Numbered from the stretch's first letter, positions 26,923 to 39,090 are shown. The stretch: 64,000 nucleotides of DNA from Platycnemis pennipes (GCA_933228895.1 OW121849.1:124376849-124440848); one strand, 5' to 3'. Notes: generated from the letters alone by a model not told the origin. A program made the numbers and translations.

Positions 26923-28968
26923 ATATGAAGTATATTCTTAGACTGGTACGCAACTCCCTTGCTTTTCTTTTCCGCTTCTGTACTAAGCTCAACCATTTCA
27001 GGCTGCCTCGTGAAATGTCATGATGTCCTTAATTTACGTGTACAGCGGTGATAGTGTCATCATTCAAAGCACAGAGTATATTCCTTCACATTATACATTT
27101 TTCACAACTACTGATTGACGGGAGCGATTTGGATTCGAATGAGGATGGTGGTAACACAGTAAATATAACGTTAAAAATGGCTTTAAAAAATAGGATATAA
27201 AAATGAAGACAAGAGAGCATTACTTTAATAAGAAAAATTATAGCAAAAAATTAATCGTTAAACTTATATTAAATTTCACTTTTCTTATTTTCTACCTTTT
27301 CCTTTTCTGGTCTCTACTGCCTGCCTTAAAATTCAAAGCTTTTAAATTTCTTGCCTTTCCTATCAGATTTAAACCTTATATACCTTGTCCTTCCCTATAA
27401 CTGCCAATAAACATATTCCTATAATCTAGGCCCACCCTTTTCTCCCAACGACCGAGTTCATTACCAAGAAATCAGCGCGGCTTTAAGAAAATGAACATAT
27501 TTCTCTCCTAACAACTTTTCTCAAGTTCTTATAATTAATTTCCTTTTATATGAAAACGACATATTAGATTATTTTCTATCTCCAAGCTGCTCAACCAACA
27601 CATTTTACGCTTATTTGTTCTGACTATTGAGATATACATTACGAGAAGGATCTGGAGCCGATTACAACGGATATTTAGTCACAATGAAATGCTAAAGGTC
27701 ACTGTCGAAGCTAGATGGTTGGCATGGAAAGAAGATGGAAAAAAAATAAAAATATTTTTATTGCGTAAAAAGGTTTAGAAAAAACGTAAATTTGAAGAGG
27801 GAGTCATTGGATGAATAAATTAAACTGAGTCAAGGCATGAAAAACAAACTTAACCAATATAAGACTATCAATAAATTGAGAGAAAATATTATTTTTCTGT
27901 TCCCAGTTAGATATTACCCCTTTGTTTCTCGCTCTTATACTATAACTCAATCAATAATCTACACCCCTGAGCTAACGAGATAACCAACGTCCAAATTCCA
28001 CTTGGCACTGGAAAATCTGATTGCAAATGCATTAAAAATATGAATGATTCATTTATATCCTTCAGGCTAGAAGCCACTAGTTCTATTAACGAAGACGATT
28101 AAATATATTTTGTCAGATATGATTTTAAATTTGGAATGTCGTGAATGAAGTATCCACCACTTGGCCCTAAATTCAAATTTCTGTGCTGGTATACGGGTCC
28201 ATAGCATGGGACACTAAAACTAATATGTTCTTTATATATTCTATAACTATTTATTTATATATATTCTAAAACTAATATGACCAATATTCTTTATGAGTAC
28301 TGAGCAAAAGCTGAAGCCACATTTCTCTAAACCCCTGAACTACACCCAAATCCTTTCCACGTCACAACATCAACCTTTCCTTTACGGTGAAAATGCTCTC
28401 GGATCACGAGAGACTCCCCGGTAGCAGTAACTACTAATTTTAAATATTTTGTCGTCAACTCAGGAAAAAGGAAGGAAAGGCGAGAGATTTATATTTTACC
28501 CCCTCTACAGTTAAAAAAAATACACTCTCGTCAACGTTATTATCCCCAGTAAACTGGCCTCTCTTTGCAAGCAGTTTATCAGTTGCCTGTCTGCCTTAAA
28601 TCCTAATTCATCTAAGTTAACTTTCAATACCCTTCAAGCCAAAGCAATGGCGTGTGAAAAGGGAACGGTAAGCATTATTTACGCCTAAATAGTTGTCCTT
28701 CGGTACTGAATTGCTGTGCTCATAAATAATCCAGTATGGTATCGGAAAAGGGAGCCATTATTGGATTGTCACATCATTTCAATTGGAAAATTGGTGGTGA
28801 TTTGGGAAATAGCCTCAAATATACAGTTACAATGCAGTTACATACGAGGATTCGAAAAGAAATACAACACGGTGACTTCACGCAAAACACAGCCACCAAT
28901 CCCCAACCATTATTGCGACGCGGAGACTTTCTGGCTATCTCAATTGTTGCATCAATTCTACTCCGTAC

Positions 28969-30000
28969 ACTGAAAAAAAATGTTGATTGAATTTATCACA
29001 TTTTGAGAAATTTTATCAAAAAGTTCAGTTCATATATAACATTAAATTGCGAGGTTCATATGGAACAATAAATTGCAAGTCTATCAAGACTGCTCGGTAA
29101 AAAATATTGTTGAAAATTATCAAAAGTAAGATAAAATTTATCGAAGAAAACTAGCCTTCACCGGCTAATTTTACCAAACTTGCTCGGCGTTCTGGAGGGC
29201 ATGATTAAATTTATCCAACAAAATTTAACATTTTTCGTTTATTTCACCAAGCTATTTGATAGTCAAGAAAGTTGATGCGTTTATATTTATCGAACAGAAT
29301 TGCCATCGTGATTTATCACACCTAATTAATGTGTAAACTAATCAAACATATTTATTGTTCAAACCTTATCGAATTGGAAGCTGCGAATGGCAATTAAATT
29401 TTATGACATTATTATTATATAAGATACCAAACATCAATAACCTAAGGAAGACTACGCCAAGTTCGGGGAACCCCAGGACTTAGCAGGCTTCGCAGCTCTC
29501 CTTCCATCGTTCACAACTTCGCAGACTCCGAACAAACACACAACACATGCCGGAAATTCACGTGGTTCACAGAGTAGACTGCAAGGCTTGCATCTGATAC
29601 ATCGAGTATCATACATTCAAAAAAGAGGTTGGATGAGGCATCGAATTTTAATTGGATTAGAAATAGTTGACCCGAATATCAATTGTAATGATACCAATTT
29701 AATTTCATGCTCTCGCAAAGAGTCTAGTTCGAAATAAATTAATGGGACAGCCACTCACTGATATTGTTAACCCGTTCTGCAGAGCAGTATTTCCGAAGCG
29801 CACGGCTCCGTTTCTATAAACAATGCAACAATAGACAAATTTCTGTAAGCAGCGCGACTATGAATGCAAGGTATTAAAATCTATCAAACAGAATCTCGAT
29901 GAGTCAGAATTTTTTAATCAAACGATTAATCGGGTCTTGAAATATACCAAAAGCTTAGTGAATATTATCAAAATCTTACGACAATCAAGCCGATTCAGTA
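28969..30000. repeat. AT-rich stretch with recurring TTATCAA/TTATCGAA words
   Basis: Within about 1 kb, words such as TTTATCAC, TTTTATCAAAAA, TTATCGAAG, TTTATCCAAC and TTATCGAACAG recur at irregular spacing. The edges show a weak inverse similarity (ACTGAA then TTGATTG on the left; CAATCAAG then TTCAGT on the right). This could be an old non-autonomous transposon, but no target duplication is visible. Confidence 0.3.
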
Positions 30001-30769
30001 ACTTTAGCCGAAATGATTCGTGTTTTCAAGTCAATTCTTAAGGAGGAACCATCATTTTAGGCATGCCCGTAAAGTTGCCCTGATTTTAACATATAGTATA
30101 GTCCATCATTTTCCCTATCGAATGGTATAAAAATATTGCTATGTCATCGGCCATTTAACAAGGATATATGGATTTGAAAATGAAGGTTTTTCACGTTGAA
30201 ATGCATTGTACTTATGGGAGTTCATTCACATAAAAATTTTATTTAAATTTTGGCCCGAAAAAATTCGTCAAAAAACTAAGGAAACGTGCACTAGATATTA
30301 ATGCACATAATATATTGTTTCCAGCGTAGGTCATCGGATGTTTAACGTTAGTATTTAGTTCAAAGAACATACTTCCGGTTTTCTTCCGAGCAAGGAGCCG
30401 GCAAGCTGCGATGAACATGGCAACGTTGCTATGGAGGTCTTTCCATTTAATTACTCTTGTTCAAATTCTGTTACTTATCATTTTTGTTATTATTATAAAT
30501 TTTATTTATAATTTATATAACTCAATGTAAAGGTCTTAGTGCTGTTTGTGGAGTTCAATAAATAATTAAAATATGAAATGGGGTATTGAAATATAGCAGA
30601 CGACTTGAATTTTAATCTTCATAATGCCTATGTATATGGAATTAGTATCAGGTGGTACCTACTCATAGAAAATGTTCGCAACGTCTTCATTGAAATTGAT
30701 TAATTTGCACGTACTACGTTGGTAACTTTGTTACGGCTGCCAACTTACGTCAAATCAGAATATTCAAAC

Positions 30770-31140
30770 TAGGGATGGGTCGGTTCCACTTTTTTTCGGT
30801 TCCGGTTCCGGTTCGGTTCTTAACTTCGGTTCTCGGTTCCTATTCTCGGTTCCGGTTCTTAATTTACCACTTACTTTGCATTGCTCAATGGTAAGATAAG
30901 GTAATCAATAATCATTTTCAGAGACTGAATTAGAATAATTCGCGACTTTGAAGCATCTAAGTACACTATTTCACCAGGTCTTAATGTGAAGCCTCCACTT
31001 TCGGAGTGTGAGTAGGTTTCAAACTGGTTTTCGCGCCAATTATTACGGTACCGATTATTTTTGGCCTCGGTTCCGGTTCCGGTTCTAACCTCAAGAACCG
31101 GTGGAACCGAGAACCGAAGAACCGAACCGACCCATCCCTA
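30770..31140. mobile_element. hAT-type MITE with GGTTCC arrays, 8-bp target duplication
   Basis: The 371-bp unit starts TAGGGATGGGTCGGTTCC and ends with the inverse, GAACCGACCCATCCCTA. It is flanked by ATTCAAAC at 30762-30769 and 31141-31148. Both subterminal zones are arrays of GGTTCC/GGAACC words. TAGGG-type ends plus an 8-bp duplication indicate the hAT superfamily. There is no coding capacity. A second copy in opposite orientation lies at 63159-63510. Confidence 0.92.
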
Positions 31141-31846
31141 ATTCAAACCTATGTGTTCAGAATATTTGGAGTTTAGCAGCACCACTTCTTTATCGTTCTC
31201 ATTTGCGGTAGACGTTTTTCTTAATGTAAAGGTATCTGTATACAGCAATGTAAATGCATCTATACATGTACGTACATATTCATGCAATCACGTGAAATTT
31301 TTCGAAAGATCACATTTCGACCAAATTCAGATAAACATATGAGTCCTGCAGTCTCCTAAAACCGGAGAATGATCGACGAACGGGTGTCACAAAGAATCGG
31401 GTCACAGGCAGTATCGAAAACTAAGAATAGCAGAAATCCCTGAAAGCATGTAAAGTTTTTATTAAGGTACCTTGCCATTAGCGAGAATAGGAAGCAAACC
31501 TATACATTAATCTCAATTTTAAAATTAGAATGCATAACTTGACCTTATGAGTTCAGATAATTCAACAGTAGTAGTGCAAGAATAATTTTTATACAGGATT
31601 TTATGCACGTAAGTACATGGCCTGCGTAAGGTTTGCCCTCCGTATATACTGTACCTTTTTTCATTTCCTCTTTAGTTTTTTCGATAATCTCAGAAGGTAA
31701 AGTTTGCCTCAAACATTGATTTCGAACTCAAACGAAAGTTGACTAATTTCATAATTCAGTTATTTGATTATTTCTTGGTTTAATTTGAATAGCAATTAAC
31801 AATAGTAATAACATTTATTGAACATTGGCCAGATTATATCTGAGTA

Positions 31847-32262
31847 CTAGCTTAACCCGACCACTCTTCGCTGTGGCTCAGTCTGATATGAAATAAATGG
31901 AAAAGTAAATAAACGTGTTTTAGCGAACTTAGATTCACCGAGAAAAGACATCATTCAATTCAATAGCCTACCGTGCGTTGCTGTGGATATGCTGTGAATT
32001 GAAAGGAAAGGAAGAAAAACGATGTTTTTCACAGAAATTCATTTTTTTATTGTAAATCTAACGGATTGACTATATTTTTTGTTTGTCCGCTTTCTGCATA
32101 AACATAACGATCAGGCGATTTACCGACTCTGGAGTATGAGACGTATAATTGCCCATGAGAGAAGCAATCGTTTTCCAGATTCAAACTGCACACTTGCAAA
32201 GATAGCCCTTCCGCTTTATTTAAAGTCCTAACGAACACAAGGCATATTGGAAGTTGAAGTCC
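31847..32262 (-). mobile_element. Helitron 3' terminal fragment with helicase C-terminus
   Basis: The minus-strand frame from 32262 to the stop at 32044 reads LVFVRTLNKAEGLSLQVC, then NLENDCFSHGQLYVSYSRVGK and ends NIVNPLDLQ. This matches the last helicase motifs (V and VI) of the Rep/helicase protein of Helitrons (PIF1-like helicase family). About 190 bp further on, the minus strand shows a short hairpin (CCAC and GTGG) followed by GGGTTAAGCTAG and then T. That is a typical Helitron 3' terminus: CTAG with a hairpin just inside and insertion before T. Everything upstream of motif V is missing. Confidence 0.8.
32044..32262 (-). pseudogene. Helitron helicase C-terminal remnant
   Basis: About 72 codons, open to a natural TAA stop at 32044-32046. 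The segment FSHGQLYVSYSRVGK corresponds to superfamily-1 helicase motif VI, where the Arg contacts ATP. The family consensus usually has Ala-Cys or Ala-Leu where Ser-Tyr is seen here. Walker A and B and the HUH nuclease are absent, so it is not functional. Confidence 0.8.
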
Positions 32263-33163
32263 TTAATTCTAGTCCGTAAGTTATTAAAACTTTGAAAATT
32301 CTTTCTTTTCATGAACCTACCCTTACGCTGAGTAAGGCTTTCCATTTTAAGAAATGAAATCATTACGATTCCACCAAAAATGAGATGGCGAAAAAGTGAT
32401 GATGAATTTGATACATGAATGATGCCACGAACAAATGATTGAAGTGAAAAATAATGGGTGATGAAAATGTAAATGATGAATGCAATATCTATTGCGAGAA
32501 GAAACGCTTCTGAATACTTGAACACACAAAGGCTGCACACTTCAACCGCTGTCAACAAGATACCAAAGGGTGCTGTACCGCTCAACTGTTTATGCAATCT
32601 CGGTGTTGCCATGTGCTTCTATTACACATTTATAATGCAATTGATCACGAAAATAAACAGTCAAGATACATTTTCAAACGTTTTACAACAAAAAATAATT
32701 ATTTATTTTCCTTAGTTCATTAATAAATATTGTAATGGAATTACGACTACATAGCAACGGATGCTGGAGTCAATACAATATTTAGTTTTCATTACGTACC
32801 TAAAACTTTTGTTTAACATATTTTTTCATGATATTTTACCCTATGGATCTTTCGAATACACATTTTAAAATACAAAAGGCATAACGAGGCCTAAATTCAT
32901 CCATTACCGCAAATGATATAAATCATAAGAATACAGTATTTCGAAGCGCAGGTTCCTCCTTAACTACTGAAATTTTTAATAGTCGGGTACCAAATCTTTC
33001 AGTAAATGTTATCTACCGCATGGTTGTTTTCATTGAAAATGTAATAATTTTAATCGAAAAGTGTCCTATCAAACATGTTCGGTTGTATTTGGCAAACTAT
33101 TTTTTTCCGTGTAGTAAAATACATTTTTGTCCAAGAGGAGAGGTAGAAGGATGCGAATGAAAG

Positions 33164-33276
33164 GGAAAGGAGGAATGGTGGAGAGGAGTCCTGCGTTAGC
33201 ATTAGCCTGCTATTAACAGAAGCGCCAAGGAGCCCAGACGTTATCATCCCATCCGAAGGACACAGAGCACAGAACT
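33164..33276 (-). mobile_element. Old SINE remnant (body only)
   Basis: The words GCGTTAGCATTAGCCTGCT, GCGCCAAGGAGCC and CATCCCATCCGAAGGAC match the middle of the tRNA-derived SINE seen at 46003-46337, in the same orientation. The tRNA-like head and the tail are not recognisable. Confidence 0.65.
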
Positions 33277-33866
33277 GCCATAATCTTCACAAAGCACAAA
33301 CTGTCTTTAGCAAGCACATGAAAACAAAAGAGATGTCCAACAGAGTACAAGGAAATGTTCAAATCAGTGTCCATGTGTTTTATACGTTCAATGAAGACAT
33401 GCAATGAAAGCCTGAAATATACAATACATATCATATCTTAGTTGTCTCATCCATAGCTTCAAACTTTTGTCCTTTGCTGCACGCGGGACAATACTTTTCA
33501 AATATTCAGAATTATTTTGTGAAGATGTTCAGGAAGATACTGAAGCCCTATAACCCTAATACCTTAGAACATAGAGATAAAACTATAATAGTAAGGCAGA
33601 GAGGCTTATTCTTTTGCGTGCAATGAGGTGTAAACATGTATTAGTTAGAAGTTGACATGGAACGAGTAGGGTAGATAATGTAGATTATAGGTTTGTTTAT
33701 TTGCTTGTCTGCGTGACACTGCAATTGTAAAACACATGTATTTTTTTAGACCCCTCTTTACTAGCGTGATGAGCGAATAGTGAACATTTCTTGTCTGTCC
33801 CTCATTAGTTCATTTATCTCTAATTTAAAATAGCACTCCATTTATTAGTGTTCGTCAGGTTGTAAT

Positions 33867-34626
33867 GGGGAACATGCACTATTTTTTATAACTCCTTGAA
33901 TGTGAAGTTTATTAGCTAAAATGTGCTTGGCGAAAATTTTGGTGAAGAATTAAGATGCGTTACAAAGATATTACTCTTTGAAAATTGCACTTTTTCGGCA
34001 GCTTAAAAACACGAAGTCATCGCATGACGTCACGGCACGGTATCCCTAAGGGCGTTGTTTATCTGTTTATGCGTGGAGGTAAGTTGTAAAATGAACATTT
34101 GGCGATAACGTATGTATTTATCTCATTTGTTTATTGCAATAAACGATCGTATTTCGATTTTTTATTTACGTAGTATGGATGGTCACGAGAAAATTGTCCA
34201 TTAATTAAATAATGCCTGTTTAGTGCCCAAGAATTTCTACTACGTCTATGCAATCGCTGTTTTTTTAAGAAGAACGCCGCCATAAGGGAGTCAACCAAAG
34301 GAAATTGTCGGAATGTGCTTTTTTAACTATTTTTCAGTCATCGTTTCGTTCGAGAAACGGCTAAAAACCCCAAAACAATATATTCACTTCGTTTTCTGTC
34401 AAAATAAATGTCTATCTCCGTAGCAATATGGAACCTATACCGTGCAGTGACGTCAGAGGTGTTTCAGGTCACGTGACTTTCGTCGATTTTCGGGAACATT
34501 TTAATATCATTTAATAATCTTTGTGGTGGGCGTAGAAAAATTTGGCTTATATATTTAAATTGGTGAGAAAATTTCGCATCAAGTACATCATTAATCTTCG
34601 AGAAACAAATTTCATGCATGTTCCCC
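33867..34626. mobile_element. Putative DNA transposon with GGGGAACATGCA ends
   Basis: GGGGAACATGCA at 33867 is repeated as the exact inverse TGCATGTTCCCC ending at 34626. The inner sequence carries two TGACGTCA-like words (near 34027 and 34447). There is no open frame of note. The flanks, AAT on the left and ATT on the right, do not give a convincing target duplication, so the call is provisional. Confidence 0.45.
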
Positions 34627-34754
34627 ATTCACTCAATGCCACACATCATCTAGTTGCCTTGCAGGGCAATCGGTAGACTTAGGTGTAAAAGGCATCAGCC
34701 TGAGATCTTAGCCCAATCACTTCCGGCGTGATTGCAGAATGCACCTCACCTCAC

Positions 34755-34985
34755 CTGCGTGTTGAGTCCCACGTAGATGATGGGGTTGTAGCAGATGGAC
34801 GACTTGGCCATGAGGGCTGGGACGACGGCGAGGCCGGGTGAGACGAGAGACGGGTCTCCGAAAGCGACGAGGAGGGCGAACACGGAGTAGGGCGTCCACG
34901 CGACCAGGAAGGCCACGATCATCACGAACACCATTAACGCCACCCGCGACTCCGCCTTCGTCACGCGGCCCATGGTGATGGCGTT
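34755..34985 (-). CDS. Ciliary-type opsin, exon for TM6 and TM7
   Basis: This exon codes for 77 residues (NAITMGRVTKAESRV to GLNTQ), bounded by an acceptor TTGCAG before 34985 and a donor GTGAGG after 34755. Residues 15-40 are TM6 with AWTPYSVFALL, where opsins have the CWxPY bend. Residues 50-74 are TM7. The lysine in ALMAKSSICYNPIIY (codon 34805-34803) sits where opsins bind retinal through a Schiff base, and NPIIY is the NPxxY switch. The ending GLNTQ leads into helix 8 (FR) in the next exon. Opsins are light-sensing GPCRs of photoreceptor membranes. The MAKSS...YVGLNTQ pattern points to ciliary opsins of the arthropod pteropsin type rather than the rhabdomeric visual opsins, which usually carry HPK and a different ICL3. 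The methionine at 35015 lies in intron sequence and is not a start. Confidence 0.93.
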
Positions 34986-35173
34986 CTGCAACGAGGTGCG
35001 TCCCTTAGCATTCATTCACTGCACATAGCATTGTCCTCGAATAATTCCAGGGTATTTATATAAAAACCTCCAAATGGCGGACATTTGGGACCGCATAAAT
35101 CGCCCGCAATTGAGCGGTGTCCGTTATTCAGAAGGGGCCGCAACTAGGATGCGCAGTTTCAATGCAGTAATCT

Positions 35174-35490
35174 GAGGGGTGGTGTTTGAAACCGTCGGGA
35201 TTATCTCGAATAGGTAACCAAGGAGTAACTTGATATAAACATGAATGGATTAAAAATGTAGCGTGTCTGAATCGCTCGTTACAACATCATTAATTGTTTT
35301 CACTTTAGTTTTTCTCATCTGTCTCGACTATAGAGCCCCCAGATGAGATACAACACAAGTGTAAACAATTAATGTGTTATTAATCAGAAGTTTTAACTCA
35401 CCAAATTAGCAAACCATTGGTGTTTATACTGCGTAACCCCTTGGTTACCTATTCGAGATAATCCCGACGGTTTCAAACACAACCCCCCTA
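35174..35490. mobile_element. MITE with 55-bp inverted arms
   Basis: The left arm (35174-35229) and right arm (35433-35490) are reverse complements with few mismatches, sharing GGTTACCTATTCGAGATAAT and CCGACGGTTTCAAACAC. The central 200 bp is unrelated AT-rich sequence. Imperfect flanks CAGTAATC and CAGTAAATC may be a decayed target duplication. It sits about 190 bp inside the intron beyond the TM6 exon acceptor. Confidence 0.75.
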
Positions 35491-38125
35491 GTCAGTAAAT
35501 CAATTATTATAAACATTAAAAGTTAAACCCAAAACCGTCACGTTTTAGTGAAACGTTTTTGTGGGTTTTCATGAAACGCTCGTGTATTGTAGGGAAATAA
35601 GTTTAAAACACCTAAACTTATTTAAATAATTAAATTTGAACACTTTACAGAATATTGGCTGCTTTTTATTCACTTGGTATTTCCTATTCCGTCTTTGAAC
35701 ATTTAAACTTTTTCCCGATATAATACACGGTGAAATCTATTTTTAGTATGCAGAATTACTTTAATTGCAAAAATTATATTAGTAATCACAACCCTAATAA
35801 AATCAAACATAAACCACCATAAAGAAACACTATAATTTTAATTCATATCATTCAATGCAGATTTCTCTTTTTTTTTTAAATCAGTCAAAATGTGACGGAA
35901 TGTAGGTACATTTGGTAAACGTTTTTGGCTTTGAATAACCTAGACCTTGTTGACCAAGGACTTTGTGCATCAATAAAGTTTAATCCTAAAATATATGCAT
36001 ATAAATCATTTTGCCCTATGGAATTCAGAGAGCGAAAAGGAAATAGGAATTTGGCGGAGTCTCTTAAGGAAGATTTAACTGTAAGTAGTTATTTTTGCCA
36101 GGGTAAAGTGTCCATTAGTGCACATATTATACGAAATGGGATGTCTGGTGGCATAAAACAGTCATCACTTAGAATTACATAAACGGTACAGAGATTTTAT
36201 TGAGTGGTGTATAATACGTAACAAAAAAATTCAGTACTTAAGGGACTTACTTACGAATTATATAAAGATATGATCCGGGATGAATTTTGCTTTTTTGGCA
36301 CAGCATTGGATACAAAGGACAACATAATAAAAAAAGTTCACATATGCGTATAAATACGCGAGATACTTAAGTGACTAAATTTAGATAAGCATCTTGAAGG
36401 TGATTACACAGTTTTAATTTGAAATCTTGTGCATTTTTAAGGCTTTTCTAAACGTCCAGAAGAAGATTTTATAGGTTTAATTAATTTATTTACGAAGGAT
36501 TTATAATACTGGTGGTCTTGTGAGCGGGACAATTTAGATGAAAGTCAACTCTCCTATCATTCATATTTCGGAGTAAGGGTTTTATACGAACAATACTCCA
36601 CACATACATGTCAGCATGAAAATGTGAATATATCAAATTGTAAAACACAAGGAAATTTCTCCTGCATCCAATAGCTATGTAATATTTTTTATTAATTATG
36701 TGCTCTCTGTAGTTATTATTTTTTCATGGATATTACCAAAGACCAAGAACTAACACGGTTTGTCGGAAAGATTAATTAGAATTTAAAGTTCTATTCCCTG
36801 GTTGGTAATCTTCTTTGAAATGGCGAAGTTAACACCCACCAATAATGGGCTCTAAGGTATCAAGAAATCGTTTTAGTGAATAAGTCTGGGGTTCTTCACT
36901 GGGACAGTTCTTCTACATTCAAAGTTAACGTGGAACCCAAGAGGTTTATTGAAATGTCATGGAAGAACTGACCCATTGGAGAACCCAAGAGTAATTCCCT
37001 CAGATTATTCACCGCAAAAGTTTTAAATGCTATAAATAGTTTTTTTATTAATAGTTCCCGCATGGAAATCACTCAATGACAAAAAGGAATTTTGTACGTA
37101 TAGGTGCCAAATGTTTCTCTTCCCTTCGTCAATAAGGGATGGTGGATATCGTTATTAATGAGCATATGGTACTTGGCTGATGACTCACTGGAGAAAAGGT
37201 TATCGGGAACGAACAAGCTTGATTGACACACATAAAATCTTTAGTTGAGGACAAACTTTATAGCGTCACACTGCAATACACATCGTATAGCCAAGAAAAA
37301 AGTCTTGCTTTGTGGTAGGTTTGCAAAAGTACTTACTGAGATACAGATTCATTATCATCACAGAGATTGTTGGACCAAGACAAAATCTTGAGCAGAATAA
37401 AATAATTTCTTTGAAGAAAAGCAAACATTTTCCTGGATTTTCACTAAGGCACTATACAATGAAAGGTCATTTCAATTCATGCCAAATAACTAAGTAGATT
37501 GTAAGTCCGAATTCAGTTGATTTAAGGATCCTATTGTCGTTTATTCCTGTTATTTGTAGTTTTATATTTCTGTCATAGACTTCAAGCAATAATGGAAAAT
37601 GAAATTTTTTGAAAATTTCAGAAGCATATCCTCACAGTGCACAACTCCTGCTTTTTTCCCTACTATTGTTAGTCTTTCAGAATATTTAATGCTTTTTTTC
37701 AGTTTTAACCGGAAACCTACCATAGATTGAAAAGATTTTACGCCTGTGTGGACAGGGGACACATTGATGAATGCCAAATTGGCGATTCACTTCTACATTC
37801 ATAGGAAGATGATTCTGGATTACAGCAAGCAATCATTTATGTTAATGATCATATTTCCAAGGATGACAATAATGTCACTAGAGCATAGCCAACCTATTTA
37901 TCTTTTAATAATAAGCACATAAAACAAATTATTGTGGAGGGTTGACTCATAAGTGCTCGAGTACGATATATTTTATTCAAATTTCATAATAAAAACCAAC
38001 ACAATTATTGACATATACAGTATATAGTAACATAACTACGGGGTAATATAAATGAAAATTTATTTCGAGTTTCAATAAAACGGCTGTAGTGAACTAGTGA
38101 AGTTAAAACATTTCACTGACAATTA

Positions 38126-39090
38126 CACAGTGCGTCCCAGTTCCGTTAAGACAGCTTGTTTGAAATTCCACACTGCAATGCTATCTGGTGGTGAATAGTG
38201 GCGTTAAAATCCTTGAAGTTTCATTTACAGCCGTGTAAAAGTTCAAAGCGCTAGTATCGCTGCAGCATGTGTTCTGGCCGCGAATGTAACGGTATGTGTC
38301 TGACACTCGTCGAAAAATGGCAGTGGAGCAGCGAGGCAACATCAGGTTTTGTGTTAAGTTACGCAAATCTGATACTGATTTCTACTAAAGAGATTCACAA
38401 TCGATTTCACAAAATCGATTGTAACAGGAGACAAAACTTGGTTTTTCCAGTATGAGCCTCTTACAAAGCAACAGAGTGCAGCGTGGTTGAGTCCACATAA
38501 ACCGAAACCAAAGAAAGTGCGCATGCAGAAGAGTCATGTGAAGGCAATGCTAACAGTTTTCTTCGATTCCAAAGGAAACATTGACAAGGAGTTAGTACCA
38601 GAAGGGCACACCGTCAATTCTGAGTATTGTCTCAGCATCCTCCAATGTTTCTGGGTGAGAATTCATTGAATTCGACCGAAATACCGAAATGCAGGTTCCA
38701 GGTCGCTCCTCCAAGACAACGCCCCAGCCCACAAAGCGAAGATTGTACGCGAGTTTTTGACCAGAAAAGGGATCACAGTCCTGAATCACCCAACCAACAT
38801 ATTCGCCAGATTTGGCCCCAGCAGACTTCTCGTTGTGCCCCAAATTGAAGTTGGCAATTAAAGGACACCGTTACAACGTCATTAAGGACATTCAAGAAAT
38901 TTGTACAGCAGTAATAAATACAATTCCAAAAAAGGACTAGAGTGACCATTTCAAAACACTTTCAAATCGATTTCAGCAGTGTATTGATTCTGAGGGAGAC
39001 TATTTTGAAAAAATATAGTTATTTTTTTAACATATTCCATGACCTTTATTTTTTATAGTCACAGTCCTAACGGAACTGGGACACACTGCG
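38126..39090 (+). mobile_element. Mariner-like element, internally deleted
   Basis: The left end CACAGTGCGTCCCAGTTCCG and the right end CGGAACTGGGACACACTGCG are near-perfect inverted repeats, with TA on both sides (38124-38125 and 39091-39092). At 965 bp it is shorter than a full mariner of about 1.3 kb. The plus strand carries transposase remnants (38317-39018). Confidence 0.93.
38317..39018 (+). pseudogene. Mariner transposase pseudogene
   Basis: The frame opens with MAVEQRGNIRFCVKLRKS, the start of the N-terminal helix-turn-helix, but most of the DNA-binding domain is deleted. The next recognisable part is GDKTWFFQYEPLTKQQSAAW, with the first catalytic Asp, then KSHVKAMLTVFFDSKGNI. LQDNAPAHKAK carries the second Asp. 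The third catalytic segment (YSPDLAPADF) is present only in a shifted frame near 38797. A stop codon (38939-38941) interrupts the end, and the protein finishes SEGDYFEKI with TAG. The deletion, frameshifts and stop make it non-functional. Confidence 0.9.

Larger units (their letters stand above)
25563..26933 (-). mobile_element. 5'-truncated Penelope-like element with inverted arms and 13-bp target duplication
   Basis: The insertion (about 25576-26920) is flanked by the direct repeat CAATATGAAGTAT at 25563-25575 and 26921-26933. Inside, the minus strand carries the C-terminal half of a Penelope-type protein (25726-26763). Beyond it, 25632-25779 and 26777-26922 are almost perfect inverted repeats of each other, so a copy of the 3' terminal region sits in reverse at the 5' side. 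Such snap-back or inverted-tail structures are known for Penelope-like elements. The coding frame is uninterrupted, suggesting a fairly recent insertion, but the reverse transcriptase is cut just before its YVDD motif. Confidence 0.85.
11185..34754 (-). other. Opsin intron of 23.6 kb (TM7 exon to 3' exon)
   Basis: The donor is GTGAGG directly after the codon for Gln of GLNTQ (34754-34749), and the acceptor ends CTAG at 11185. The intron is phase 0. It holds the mobile elements listed separately; the remaining long stretches (for example 12500-16600, 17870-25560, 26940-28960 and 32270-33160) show only random short open frames. A GA-rich run lies at 11240-11256. The position, between the NxQ and FR residues after TM7, matches the last intron of vertebrate rhodopsin as I remember it. 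Confidence 0.8.

Noticed and set aside
34746..35015. Taking the whole frame from Met 35015 as a gene
   Set aside because: The first ten codons and the last two (VR) are intron sequence; the acceptor TTGCAG and donor GTGAGG define the exon as 34985-34755.
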